This document shows positions 1 to 6,435 of a stretch of 9,288 nt of DNA, piece by piece; positions within the stretch are counted from its first letter, which is position 1, and each line of letters opens with the position of its first letter. The DNA is from Bacteroidales bacterium UBA1797 (GTDB taxonomy: Bacteria > Bacteroidota > Bacteroidia > Bacteroidales > VadinHA17), in contig DCFT01000010.1 in the NCBI GenBank assembly GCA_002319885.1, positions 10,033-19,320 on the forward strand. Direction: 5' to 3'. The notes beneath the pieces are model-generated. The model had not been told where the DNA came from. It worked only from the letters and a program-made list of their open reading frames with translations, and searched no databases. A program made the position numbers and the translations under genes.

Positions 1-63
1 ACAGAAAGCGGTGAATTTTTTAAAAAAGCCATGCACGGCGAATTAAAATTTCAGAAAAAATAG
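1..63 (+). CDS. C-terminal end of an unidentified protein (partial)
   Basis: Frame 1 is open from the window edge and ends at TAG 61-63, giving a 20-residue tail that starts TESGEFF and ends KFQKK. The mix of charged and aromatic residues looks like a genuine protein C-terminus, but the piece is too short to assign to a family. The start lies outside the window. It could also be chance, because a 20-codon open run is weak evidence on its own. Confidence 0.45.
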   Translation, partial: TESGEFFKKAMHGELKFQKK

Positions 64-85
64 AAATTGATAATACTAAATTAAT

Positions 86-231
86 ATGAAAACCAGAAAA
101 ACTCTCTGTTCTTAACTGGAATGATTTGCTTATCAATTTTGCTACCAAGCTGCAAGCAGAAAACTGATTACTATACACGTGGCATTGGCATTTAAGCCGG
201 AAAACCTGCAGAGGACAACACTCCCAAACTG
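86..231 (+). pseudogene. Remnant of a secreted lipoprotein gene (5' end only, frameshift and stop)
   Basis: ATG 86-88 begins MKTRKTLCS and stops at TAA 113-115. If one T is restored near 112, reading continues in frame 1 as LTGMICLSILLPSC, a hydrophobic signal segment ending in a lipobox with Cys at 151-153. It is followed by KQKTDYYTRGIGI and then a second stop, TAA 193-195, where a Tyr codon would fit. Beyond it, AGKPAEDNTPKL is still protein-like before the similarity fades. A charged N-terminus, a lipobox and a YTRGIG...P.ED.TP stretch recall the N-termini of exported Bacteroidetes carbohydrate-associated lipoproteins, which is a family impression and not a proven match. The body of the gene is missing, so this is a decayed fragment with at least two lesions. 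Confidence 0.55.
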
Positions 232-252
232 AAAATGATAATGCTAAAATTA

Positions 253-284
253 TTGCAATTATATGCCCTGTAAAATTATCTTTG
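253..284 (+). promoter_or_regulatory. Bacteroidetes-type promoter for the beta-propeller gene
   Basis: TATCTTTG at 277-284 matches the Bacteroidetes -7 consensus TAnnTTTG exactly. TTG at 253-255 lies 21 bases upstream, at the expected -33 spacing. Transcription would start near 290, leaving a leader of about 25 bases before ATG 315. No Shine-Dalgarno sequence is seen in that leader, which is usual for the phylum. Confidence 0.6.
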
Positions 285-314
285 GACTTTAAATATTAAA
301 GCAACCGGATTAAA

Positions 315-1583
315 ATGAAAAAGATTCCTGTACTCCTTGCACTTACCCTTCTCTTAACATCATCTTCAGGACCTACCAGAACTTACGAATGGCGGGGTCG
401 TGACCGTGAGGGTATTTACTACGAATCAAATCTTCTTAAATCGTGGCCTGTCGAAGGGCCAAAAGAACTCTGGTCCATTAAAAATATTGGAAATGGTTTT
501 GTTTCTCCTGTATTTACTGAAGAAAATTTTTATATAACCGGAGAGGTAGATTCAATGGAAATACTTTTCAGCTTTAATCTCAGAGGTGAAAAACAATGGC
601 AAACCACTCTCGGGAAGGAATGGGTAAAATCATATCCTGGTTCTAGGTCCGCTCCTACTATTGTTGATGATCTGATATATGTTGGCACAGGACTTGGTAA
701 CCTTTACTGCATAAACAGGTCCGATGGAAAAATCATCTGGTCGAAAGATCTCGCTGTTGACTTTAACGGAGCGCTTCCACTTCACGGACATTCGGAATCA
801 GCCCTGGTTGAGGGGGAAAAAATATTCTGGACCACTGGTGGGAAGGTTAATAATGTAGTTGCTTTGAACAGGTTCAATGGCAGACTAATCTGGTCAAACA
901 AAGGATTTGGTGAACGCTCAGCCTATAACTCTCCTAAGCTGATAGAGCTTCCATTAAGAAGAATTGTTGTCACTTTTTCCGCATATCATATGATGGGGTT
1001 TGATGTTGAAACAGGGAATTTATTGTGGTCACAGTTGCAGGACAATTATCCTCCTGAGAAAAGGCTTCCTGGCTACGGAGATACGCATTGTAACACGGTT
1101 TTGTACGAAAAAGGTTCAATATATTATGTTGCCGGTGATGGAAATTGTGCAGTTAAACTCAGACTTTCAGATGACGGAACAAAAATTACGGAAGTATGGC
1201 GAAATAAAGGGTTTGACAGTTTTATGGGTGGGGTAGTTAAAATAGGTGATTTTCTGTATGGTTGCGGTACAGCTAAACCAGATCTGCGATCTTTAAACGC
1301 ATCTACAGGTACGCTGACAGATTCATTGAGAATTGGAAGTGGTGCAATTATTGCTGCAGATAATATGCTTTATTACTATACGCAGAAGGGCGATATGATG
1401 CTTTTAGCGTATAACCATGGGAAGATAAAAGAAATAAGTTCATTCCGGATTAGGGAAGGAAACCTTCAACATTTTTCACATCCGGTTATACATGAGGGTA
1501 TTTTATACCAACGTCATGGCAACACGCTCATGGCATACGACTTACATAAAAATAAGTATACAGAAGCTTTAAACTATAAATAG
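315..1583 (+). CDS. Secreted PQQ-like beta-propeller repeat protein
   Basis: This 422-residue protein starts with a signal peptide (MKK, then hydrophobic residues 4-14, polar SSSG at 16-19), so it is probably exported to the periplasm or outer surface. The mature N-terminus carries YEWRGRDREGI (24-34), followed by LLKSWPVEGPKELWS (40-54), the usual opening of PQQ-type quinoprotein-like propellers in this phylum. About eight blades can be traced by alternating 'P.....IYVGTG' strands and 'LN..G...W' closers, for example 112-145, 160-195, 204-240, 258-297 and 303-340. The blades keep the structural Trp docking motif (GKIIWS 138-143, GRLIWS 189-194, GNLLWS 234-239). No dehydrogenase active-site motif or haem-binding CXXCH is present, so catalytic use of PQQ is doubtful. 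A scaffold, BamB-like or glycan-associated role is more likely. The N-terminal and C-terminal blades look complete. The exact function is unknown. Confidence 0.85.
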   Translation: MKKIPVLLALTLLLTSSSGPTRTYEWRGRDREGIYYESNLLKSWPVEGPKELWSIKNIGNGFVSPVFTEENFYITGEVDSMEILFSFNLRGEKQWQTTLGKEWVKSYPGSRSAPTIVDDLIYVGTGLGNLYCINRSDGKIIWSKDLAVDFNGALPLHGHSESALVEGEKIFWTTGGKVNNVVALNRFNGRLIWSNKGFGERSAYNSPKLIELPLRRIVVTFSAYHMMGFDVETGNLLWSQLQDNYPPEKRLPGYGDTHCNTVLYEKGSIYYVAGDGNCAVKLRLSDDGTKITEVWRNKGFDSFMGGVVKIGDFLYGCGTAKPDLRSLNASTGTLTDSLRIGSGAIIAADNMLYYYTQKGDMMLLAYNHGKIKEISSFRIREGNLQHFSHPVIHEGILYQRHGNTLMAYDLHKNKYTEALNYK

Positions 1584-1725
1584 ACTTTCGTTTTTGATAT
1601 CCGGTTATTAACTATTGAAACAACAATATGATCACTGTTGCTGTTTATGAGAATAAATAACTTCAGGATACTTTTTTAAACATAAGACAATTATTCAACC
1701 GGGAAAAATTATAAACTGAATCAGA

Positions 1726-2394
1726 ATGAATACGATTAAAAAATCAACACTCGATTTTCTGACTGCAATAAACTGTAATAACAACCGTGACTGGTTTGTT
1801 GCAAACCGGCCGCTATACCTTGACGCTAAGGAGAACTACGAATCATTTGTTCAGGAGATAATAGATAATGTAATTCTTTTTGAACCGGTCATGAAAGGGT
1901 TGGAAGCTAAGAGCTGTGTCTTCAGAATAAATCGCGATATCAGGTTCTCAAATGACAAATCTCCTTACAAAACTCATTTTGGAGCATTTATTGTCCGTGG
2001 CGGGAAAAAAAATGGTGATAAATTTGCCGGGTATTACTTTCATATTGAACCTGGCAAGAGTATAATGGCAGGAGGAGCATACACACCTCCATCGCCATGG
2101 TTATCTTCTATACGGGAAAAAATAAGTGACTCTCCCGATGAGTTCATCAAAATCATTAACGCAAAAGAATTCATAAAATATTTCGGAACTATTGATGGTG
2201 AAAAGCTAAAAACGGCGCCAAAAGGATATCCCAAGGATCATCCTCATATTGAGCTACTTAAATTAAAGAGTTACCTTGTTGTAAATGAAGCCTCCGACAA
2301 ATTGGTGCTCAGTAGCGATTTTATGACCCATGTGATTAACGTGTTTAGAGCCATGAAACCTCTGAACGATTATCTGAATATCTCAATAGATTAA
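1726..2394 (+). CDS. DUF2461 family protein
   Basis: This 222-residue protein has no signal peptide and is predicted cytoplasmic. It shows the hallmarks of the DUF2461 (TIGR02453) family over its whole length. These are an N-terminal NNNRDWF (18-24) where family members usually have 'N..K.WF', a central block with FRINRDIRFSNDKSPYK (66-82) followed by HFGAF, then GYYFHIEPG (102-110) and GGAYTPP (116-122). The length matches the family norm. The biochemical role of DUF2461 is not known, so none is given. It follows the beta-propeller gene after a 142-bp gap in which no terminator or strong promoter was seen. TACTTTTT at 1669-1676 is a one-mismatch -7 box without a well-placed -33, so independent transcription is possible but not shown. 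The 3' end converges on the peroxiredoxin-like gene across a repeat-filled gap. Confidence 0.88.
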   Translation: MNTIKKSTLDFLTAINCNNNRDWFVANRPLYLDAKENYESFVQEIIDNVILFEPVMKGLEAKSCVFRINRDIRFSNDKSPYKTHFGAFIVRGGKKNGDKFAGYYFHIEPGKSIMAGGAYTPPSPWLSSIREKISDSPDEFIKIINAKEFIKYFGTIDGEKLKTAPKGYPKDHPHIELLKLKSYLVVNEASDKLVLSSDFMTHVINVFRAMKPLNDYLNISID

Positions 2395-2415
2395 TTAAAT
2401 CTCTGAAAAATGGAT

Positions 2416-2488
2416 GTAGAGACGCCTTTTTATGACAGTAGAGACGCCTTTTTATGACAGTAGAGATGCCCAAATTGGGCGTCTCTAC
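2416..2488. repeat. GTAGAGACG tandem repeat ending in a hairpin
   Basis: Two identical 22-bp units (2416-2437 and 2438-2459), each beginning GTAGAGACGCC, are followed by a third, divergent unit at 2460-2488. The third forms a near-perfect hairpin: GTAGAGATGCCCAA pairs with TTGGGCGTCTCTAC, with one G-T pair. It lies between convergent genes and is followed by A/T-rich DNA, so it could end transcription from either side. The GTAGAGACG core resembles dispersed palindromic repeats seen in Bacteroidetes and some cyanobacteria, by recollection and not by search. Confidence 0.85.
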
Positions 2489-2530
2489 AATAAAACATAA
2501 ATCAATTACAGAAAATTGTAATTTATATTT

Positions 2531-3184
2531 CTAGAATGCCAGTCCGAGGTTTTTAAGCATCCACTTTACCGAGGCTCTGTTCCGGTAATCCGGATCAAAC
2601 TGAACAGCAACTATTATTCCGTCCTTGTTTATTATATAGGTTGCCGGTACAGGAAGCCTGGCAGCATCCCTCCCGTTATTTTCAGCTATATTGATTGAAT
2701 ATTCTGATAGTATTTTATCCTGATAAGCTTTCGTAACGCTAAACATAACATCATAGTCTTTCATAATTTTTTCCTGACAATCATATATGACAGTAAAGGT
2801 CAGATTATGTAATTTTACTGTCTGCTCAACATTTTCAATTGATTCAGGGGTAATAGCAATTACGTTAAAGCCCTGGTCTGTTAAAACTTTAAGTGAATCC
2901 TGATAATCATTTAAATATTTGCTACATACCGGACACCATTTTCCCCTGTAAAAGAAGAGGATAACCGGACCCTGTTCAAGGATTTTCTTAAGCTCGATCT
3001 GTTTACCTTTCTGATCGTATCCGATAAAATCAGGTGCTTTATCGCCGGCTTTAAGACCATGAGGAATACTGCTTCCATTTGTATCTATTCCAAAACCGGC
3101 ATAATTAGTATCTTGTCCGTAAGAGACTGAATTTATTAATAATGCAAAAACAAGCAATAAAAAGTAATTTCTTAAATTTCTCAC
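2531..3184 (-). CDS. Secreted peroxiredoxin-like (AhpC/TSA) thiol protein
   Basis: The product is 217 residues. An N-terminal signal peptide (RNLRN, hydrophobic core 7-18, likely cut at SYG|Q, 23/24) sends it to the periplasm. The mature part is a thioredoxin fold of the AhpC/TSA peroxiredoxin-like type: KAGDKAPDF (45-53), VILFFYRGKWCPVC (74-87) with Cys84 and Cys87, VIAITPES (108-115), and a cis-proline strand LPVPATYII (177-185). FYRGxWCPxC is typical of the 'peroxiredoxin-like' subgroup, expected to reduce peroxides or exchange disulfides. The start is GTG at 3184-3182, because no in-frame ATG precedes the signal peptide. An out-of-frame ATG-AAG-CTG-TGA (3192-3181) overlaps this start as GTGA, so either coupled initiation or a recent 2-bp TG slip is possible. 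It lies 26 bp downstream of typA on the same strand and is probably co-transcribed with it. Confidence 0.87.
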   Translation of the reverse strand: MRNLRNYFLLLVFALLINSVSYGQDTNYAGFGIDTNGSSIPHGLKAGDKAPDFIGYDQKGKQIELKKILEQGPVILFFYRGKWCPVCSKYLNDYQDSLKVLTDQGFNVIAITPESIENVEQTVKLHNLTFTVIYDCQEKIMKDYDVMFSVTKAYQDKILSEYSINIAENNGRDAARLPVPATYIINKDGIIVAVQFDPDYRNRASVKWMLKNLGLAF

Positions 3185-3210
3185 AGCTTCATATTTAAAT
3201 AAGACATCAG

Positions 3211-4992
3211 TTAAGCAAATTTATACCCGGGAATTTTTCTCATTCTCAGATTCAGAGGAGTAATTTCAAGATATTCATCATCCTTTATCTGCTCCATTGC
3301 TTCCTCGAGAGAAAATTTCAGCTTTGGAGCTATTCTTAAACTGTCATCAGATCCGGAAGCCCTCATATTTGTGAGTTTTTTTCCTTTAACAATATTTACT
3401 TCGAGATCCCCCAGACGTGTATGTTCACCTATTACCTGACCTCTGTATACCTGTTCTCCCGGATCAATATAGAATCGACCTCTGTCCTGCAGCCGGTCAA
3501 TAGCATGTCCTGTTGCCATTCCCATATCAAGTGAAATCAATGATCCGTTTGGTTTTGGCATAAGCTCATCGCCTTTATATTTATCATAGGCTCTGAACCG
3601 GTGATGCATTACAGCCTCGCCTGAAGTGGCAGTAAGCATATTATTTCTTAAGCCGATGATACCTCTGGCAGGAATATCAAATTCTATATGAGTAAGGTCA
3701 CCTTTGGCTTCTATTACTATCATTTCACCCTTTCGCTGAGTAACCAGTTCAATAGCTTTACCGGAAAATTCGGGTGGAACGTCAATGGTCAGTGTCTCAT
3801 AAGGTTCTGATTTAACACCGTTTATATCTTTCAAAATAACTTTTGGCTTTCCAACCTGGAATTCATAACCTTCCCGTCGCATTGTCTCAATAAGAATTGA
3901 AAGATGCAGAATTCCACGGCCGAATACATTGAATGTATCTTCAGATTTTGTTTCTTCAACTTTCAGGGCAAGATTTTTCTCAGTCTCTCTGATTAGTCTT
4001 GTACGAAGGTGACGTGAAGTAACAAACTTACCTTCTTTTCCATACAAAGGAGAGTTATTGATAGTAAAGACCATGCTCATAGTAGGTTCGTCAACCTCTA
4101 TCCTTTTTAAGGCTTCAGGGAGAAGAAGGTCGGCAAGAGTATCGCCAATTTCAAAATCTTCCAGTCCAATCACCGCACACAGATCTCCGCATCGAACACT
4201 ATCAGTTTTCACTCTGCCGAGACCTTCAAAGACATATAGCTCTTTTACCCGTACTTTTTTTACCTTGCCATCCCTTTTGCATAAGGTGTAATCTAAACCT
4301 GTCGTAATATCACCTCTGAATACACGGCCAATTGCTATTCTTCCTACATAGCTCGAGAAATCAAGCGAGGCAACCTGCATCTGGGCTGTACCTTCAATAT
4401 ATGGAGGTTCAGGAATTTCTTTAAGAATCGTGTCAAGAAGGAATTTGATATCAGTTGTCGGCTTCTTCCAGTCTCCGCTCATCCAACCATATTTTGATGA
4501 GCCGAAAACAGTTGCAAATTCAAGCTGGTCATCGGTGGCATCGAGGTTAAACATAAGTTCATAGACATCCTGCTGAACTTCATCAGGCCTGCAGTTTTCC
4601 TTATCGACCTTATTAACTACAACTATTGGTTTAAGTCCGAGAGCAATAGCTTTTCCAAGCACAAATCTTGTTTGAGGCATGGGACCTTCGAGGGCATCGA
4701 CGAGTAAGAGGACACCGTCGGCCATCTTGAGTACTCTTTCAACTTCTCCTCCAAAATCAGCGTGGCCGGGTGTGTCAATAATGTTAATTTTAACACCCTT
4801 GTAATTCGCTGAAACGTTTTTTGAGAGGATTGTAATCCCTCTTTCCCTCTCAAGATCGTTACTATCAAGAATAAGATCACCAGCTTCCTTTCTTTGGTCC
4901 AACACCTGGCATTCCTGTATAATACGGTCTACCAGAGTAGTTTTACCATGATCAACATGCGCGATGATCGCTATATTTCTTATTAATTGCAT
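3211..4992 (-). CDS. typA: Ribosome-associated translational GTPase TypA/BipA
   Basis: This is a 593-residue translational GTPase of the EF-G-like TypA/BipA family, which binds ribosomes and supports 50S assembly and stress or low-temperature growth. The G motifs are intact: G1 AHVDHGKTT (11-19), G2 RGITI (51-55), G3 DTPGH (73-77), G4 NKVD (127-130) and a G5-like GSSKYG. The EF-Tu-type domain II begins near SSYVGRIAIGRVFRG. Domain III carries the FGRGILHLSILIETMRREGYE signature, and EF-G-like domain V contains PARGIIGLRNNMLT. The TypA-specific C-terminal domain ends in GKKLTNMRASGSDD and a strand ending LRMRKIPGYKFA. The usual basic Arg/Lys-rich tail after 'R(L/I)RK' is short and hydrophobic here, a small departure from enterobacterial BipA. 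It is the first gene of a likely two-gene unit with the peroxiredoxin-like gene. The start matches the family N-terminus 'IRNIAIIAHVDHGKTT'. Confidence 0.97.
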   Translation of the reverse strand: MQLIRNIAIIAHVDHGKTTLVDRIIQECQVLDQRKEAGDLILDSNDLERERGITILSKNVSANYKGVKINIIDTPGHADFGGEVERVLKMADGVLLLVDALEGPMPQTRFVLGKAIALGLKPIVVVNKVDKENCRPDEVQQDVYELMFNLDATDDQLEFATVFGSSKYGWMSGDWKKPTTDIKFLLDTILKEIPEPPYIEGTAQMQVASLDFSSYVGRIAIGRVFRGDITTGLDYTLCKRDGKVKKVRVKELYVFEGLGRVKTDSVRCGDLCAVIGLEDFEIGDTLADLLLPEALKRIEVDEPTMSMVFTINNSPLYGKEGKFVTSRHLRTRLIRETEKNLALKVEETKSEDTFNVFGRGILHLSILIETMRREGYEFQVGKPKVILKDINGVKSEPYETLTIDVPPEFSGKAIELVTQRKGEMIVIEAKGDLTHIEFDIPARGIIGLRNNMLTATSGEAVMHHRFRAYDKYKGDELMPKPNGSLISLDMGMATGHAIDRLQDRGRFYIDPGEQVYRGQVIGEHTRLGDLEVNIVKGKKLTNMRASGSDDSLRIAPKLKFSLEEAMEQIKDDEYLEITPLNLRMRKIPGYKFA

Positions 4993-5009
4993 ACAAATTA
5001 ATTAGACCG

Positions 5010-5017
5010 CAAAAGTA
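5010..5017 (-). promoter_or_regulatory. Candidate -7 box for typA
   Basis: On the minus strand this reads TACTTTTG, an exact TAnnTTTG match, 17 bases upstream of the typA ATG (4992-4990). No convincing TTG is present at -33, so this is a single-element match. The transcript leader would be very short, around 10-15 bases. Confidence 0.4.
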
Positions 5018-5108
5018 ATATTGTTGGCCGGATAAATGATAAAAAAACAGAAAATTAATTAATGATAAAAAATTCATATATTGGGCAGTAAATTTTAAAA
5101 GACGACAT

Positions 5109-5648
5109 ATGAAAAAATCGATCATCACTCTTGTTTTCAGTTTATTTGCTTTAACCGGAGCCTTCGGACAACAGAATGTCAAACTGGATGTTGGAATCAA
5201 AGCTCCTGACTGGATGTTTACTGATGCGGATAAAAAGGAATTCACAATGAATTCGTGGCCTGGCAAAGTACTTCAGATAAATTATGTAGACCCCGATGAA
5301 TCGGATCTTAATGATGCATTTAATGATGCGGTCAAAAAAGCAACTGATGTAGATAAGACTTTAAGCAAAGATCTCTTTAAGGGGTTTGGTATTGTTGATT
5401 GCAAATCGACCTGGAAACCTAATGGCCTTATAAGAATAATTGCAGGTAACAAGGCAAAAAAGTACGATACTACGATTCTCTTTGACTATAAGGCTGTATT
5501 GCAGAATGAATGGGGTTTGCCAAAAGATAACTACACTGTTGTAATTCTTGATAAAAACAGGGTTTGCAGATATATTTTTAAAGGACATATTCCTGAATCA
5601 GATAATCAGAAGATTGTCGATCAGATAATTGCTTTGACTAAAGAATAA
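5109..5648 (+). CDS. Secreted YtfJ-like thioredoxin-fold protein
   Basis: The protein has 179 residues. A clear signal peptide (MKKS, hydrophobic 5-17, cut near AFG|Q at 20/21) predicts periplasmic location. The mature part has VGIKAPDWMFTDADKKEF (28-45), like the start of redoxin folds. It continues with WPGKVLQINYVDPDES (50-65), and a C-terminal VVILDKNRVCRYIFKG (144-159) followed by an amphipathic end helix. The order and the 'VVxLDKxGxV' strand match the E. coli YtfJ family, a thioredoxin-fold group of unknown function. There is no CXXC pair. The cysteines (98 and 153) are isolated, so classic disulfide reductase activity is unlikely. The gene is divergent from typA with 116 bp between starts and is followed by a repeat-rich gap before the next plus-strand gene. 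Confidence 0.75.
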   Translation: MKKSIITLVFSLFALTGAFGQQNVKLDVGIKAPDWMFTDADKKEFTMNSWPGKVLQINYVDPDESDLNDAFNDAVKKATDVDKTLSKDLFKGFGIVDCKSTWKPNGLIRIIAGNKAKKYDTTILFDYKAVLQNEWGLPKDNYTVVILDKNRVCRYIFKGHIPESDNQKIVDQIIALTKE

Positions 5649-5670
5649 AAAGTTCTATTTGGAATTTTTT

Positions 5671-5785
5671 AACCACAAAGACCACAAAGGATTGCACAAA
5701 GCTCACAAAGTTCCGATAGCTATAGGAATGAATTAAGTTATTTTCTCTTTGTGTGCTTTGAGCCTGCTTTGAGAACTTTGTGGTT
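5671..5785. repeat. CACAAAG-type imperfect inverted repeat
   Basis: The left arm 5671-5710 opens AACCACAAAG and repeats CACAAAG about every 10 bases. The right arm 5745-5785 is its reverse complement in pattern and ends exactly CTTTGTGGTT. The outer 10 bp pair perfectly, while the inner parts keep AAAG in register with several mismatches. The loop contains a second, separate palindrome. The arms are degenerate, which suggests an old copy of a dispersed intergenic repeat. Confidence 0.85.
5711..5728. repeat. 18-bp palindrome TTCCgATAGCTATaGGAA in the repeat loop
   Basis: Eight of nine base pairs are complementary, with one G-A mismatch. It is centred on AGCT and sits between the CACAAAG arms at the tip of the potential hairpin. 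Similar CCGATAGCTATCGG palindromes are, to my recollection, highly repeated in some Bacteroidetes genomes, which could be checked by counting. Confidence 0.6.
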
Positions 5786-5795
5786 ATTTTTTTAA

Positions 5796-6335
5796 ATGTT
5801 GTATATGATTATCCCAAATCTTTTATTGATTGCAGGCACGGGCACCAAATCGGGTAAAACAACGATGGCCTGCATGATCATTGGGCAGTTTAAGCAGCTG
5901 GATGTCATTGCAATAAAGATAAGTCCTCATTTCCATGAAACTACGCCAGGATTAAAAGCTTTATATGAAGAACCAGGATATGCCATATATGAAGAAACAA
6001 ACACTGAAACCACAAAGGACACATCGCGTATGCTGAAAGCCGGCGCTGCCAAAGTATATTTCGCGAAGGTCCTGGATGACCGTCTTCTTTTTGTTTTTAA
6101 TAAAATTATGGACCTAATACCTGAAGGGGCTCCGGTTATATGTGAGTCACCCTCATTAAGGAACTTTATTGAGCCTGGAGCTTTTATCATAATGAGCTCT
6201 GAAACAACTAATAAACTCAAGAATATAAATCACTTACAGCTTTTAGCTCATGTAATGTTTAAGTTGGAAGAGCTTGCTGATATATCATCAATTCCTATAC
6301 GGTTTGAAGATGCAAGGTGGATTTACCAGGATTAA
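5796..6335 (+). CDS. MobB-like P-loop NTPase of unknown role
   Basis: This 179-residue protein is a single P-loop domain with no signal peptide. Strand one and the nucleotide-binding loop read NLLLIAGTGTKSGKTT (8-23), with Lys18 ahead of the GKT as in SIMIBI-class deviant Walker A loops. IAIKISPHFHE (38-48) corresponds to the second strand of MobB, and KDTSRMLKAGA (74-84) fits the MobB pattern 'kDt.r...AGA'. PVICESPSLRNFIEPG (113-128) contains a Walker-B-like strand with Glu117. These features place it near MobB (molybdopterin-guanine dinucleotide biosynthesis adaptor) and the BioD/CobQ fold. No molybdenum-cofactor gene is nearby, so a cofactor role is unsupported. It may start at Met1 (5796) or Met4 (5805); both precede the first strand. 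A near-consensus promoter lies in the repeat just upstream (5748-5751 TTTG, 5773-5780 GAACTTTG). Confidence 0.75.
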   Translation: MLYMIIPNLLLIAGTGTKSGKTTMACMIIGQFKQLDVIAIKISPHFHETTPGLKALYEEPGYAIYEETNTETTKDTSRMLKAGAAKVYFAKVLDDRLLFVFNKIMDLIPEGAPVICESPSLRNFIEPGAFIIMSSETTNKLKNINHLQLLAHVMFKLEELADISSIPIRFEDARWIYQD

Positions 6336-6337
6336 AG

Positions 6338-6434
6338 ACTCTGTGCAACACTGCGATTTCCTCTGTATAACTTTAAGTCAGTTTTTTTTTTAGTTACACT
6401 GAGAGCCACAGAGGATACACGGAGGGCCACAGAG
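6338..6434. repeat. CACAGAG-type inverted repeat between convergent genes
   Basis: CTCTGTG (6339-6345) and CCTCTGT (6360-6366) in the left arm pair with CACAGAG (6428-6434) and ACAGAGG (6407-6413) in the right arm. The spacings are 14 and 14 bases, with weaker pairing between. The loop contains a run of T (6382-6391). It fills the whole gap between the P-loop gene and the repressor gene, which converge here, and could terminate both. Confidence 0.75.
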
Positions 6435-6435
6435 A

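Noticed and set aside
1620..1640. Short inverted repeat CAACA...TGTTG downstream of the beta-propeller gene as a terminator.
   Set aside because: The stem is only five AT-rich base pairs with a ten-base loop and no T tract, too weak to call.
4058..4291. Plus-strand open frame of 77 codons inside typA.
   Set aside because: It lies wholly opposite a strongly conserved GTPase gene, has low-complexity Ser/Arg-rich sequence and no promoter; it is a shadow frame. The same applies to the other open frames opposite or within real genes.
4952..5266. Minus-strand open frame spanning the typA/ytfJ-like intergenic region.
   Set aside because: It overlaps the typA start and the signal peptide of the YtfJ-like gene on the other strand, and its translation has no family features.
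6009..6018. ACCACAAAGG inside the P-loop gene, identical to ten bases of the upstream CACAAAG repeat (5681-5690).
   Set aside because: The bases encode part of a conserved MobB-like block (TTKDT) in frame, there is no second arm, and a 10-bp match in AT-rich DNA can be chance.
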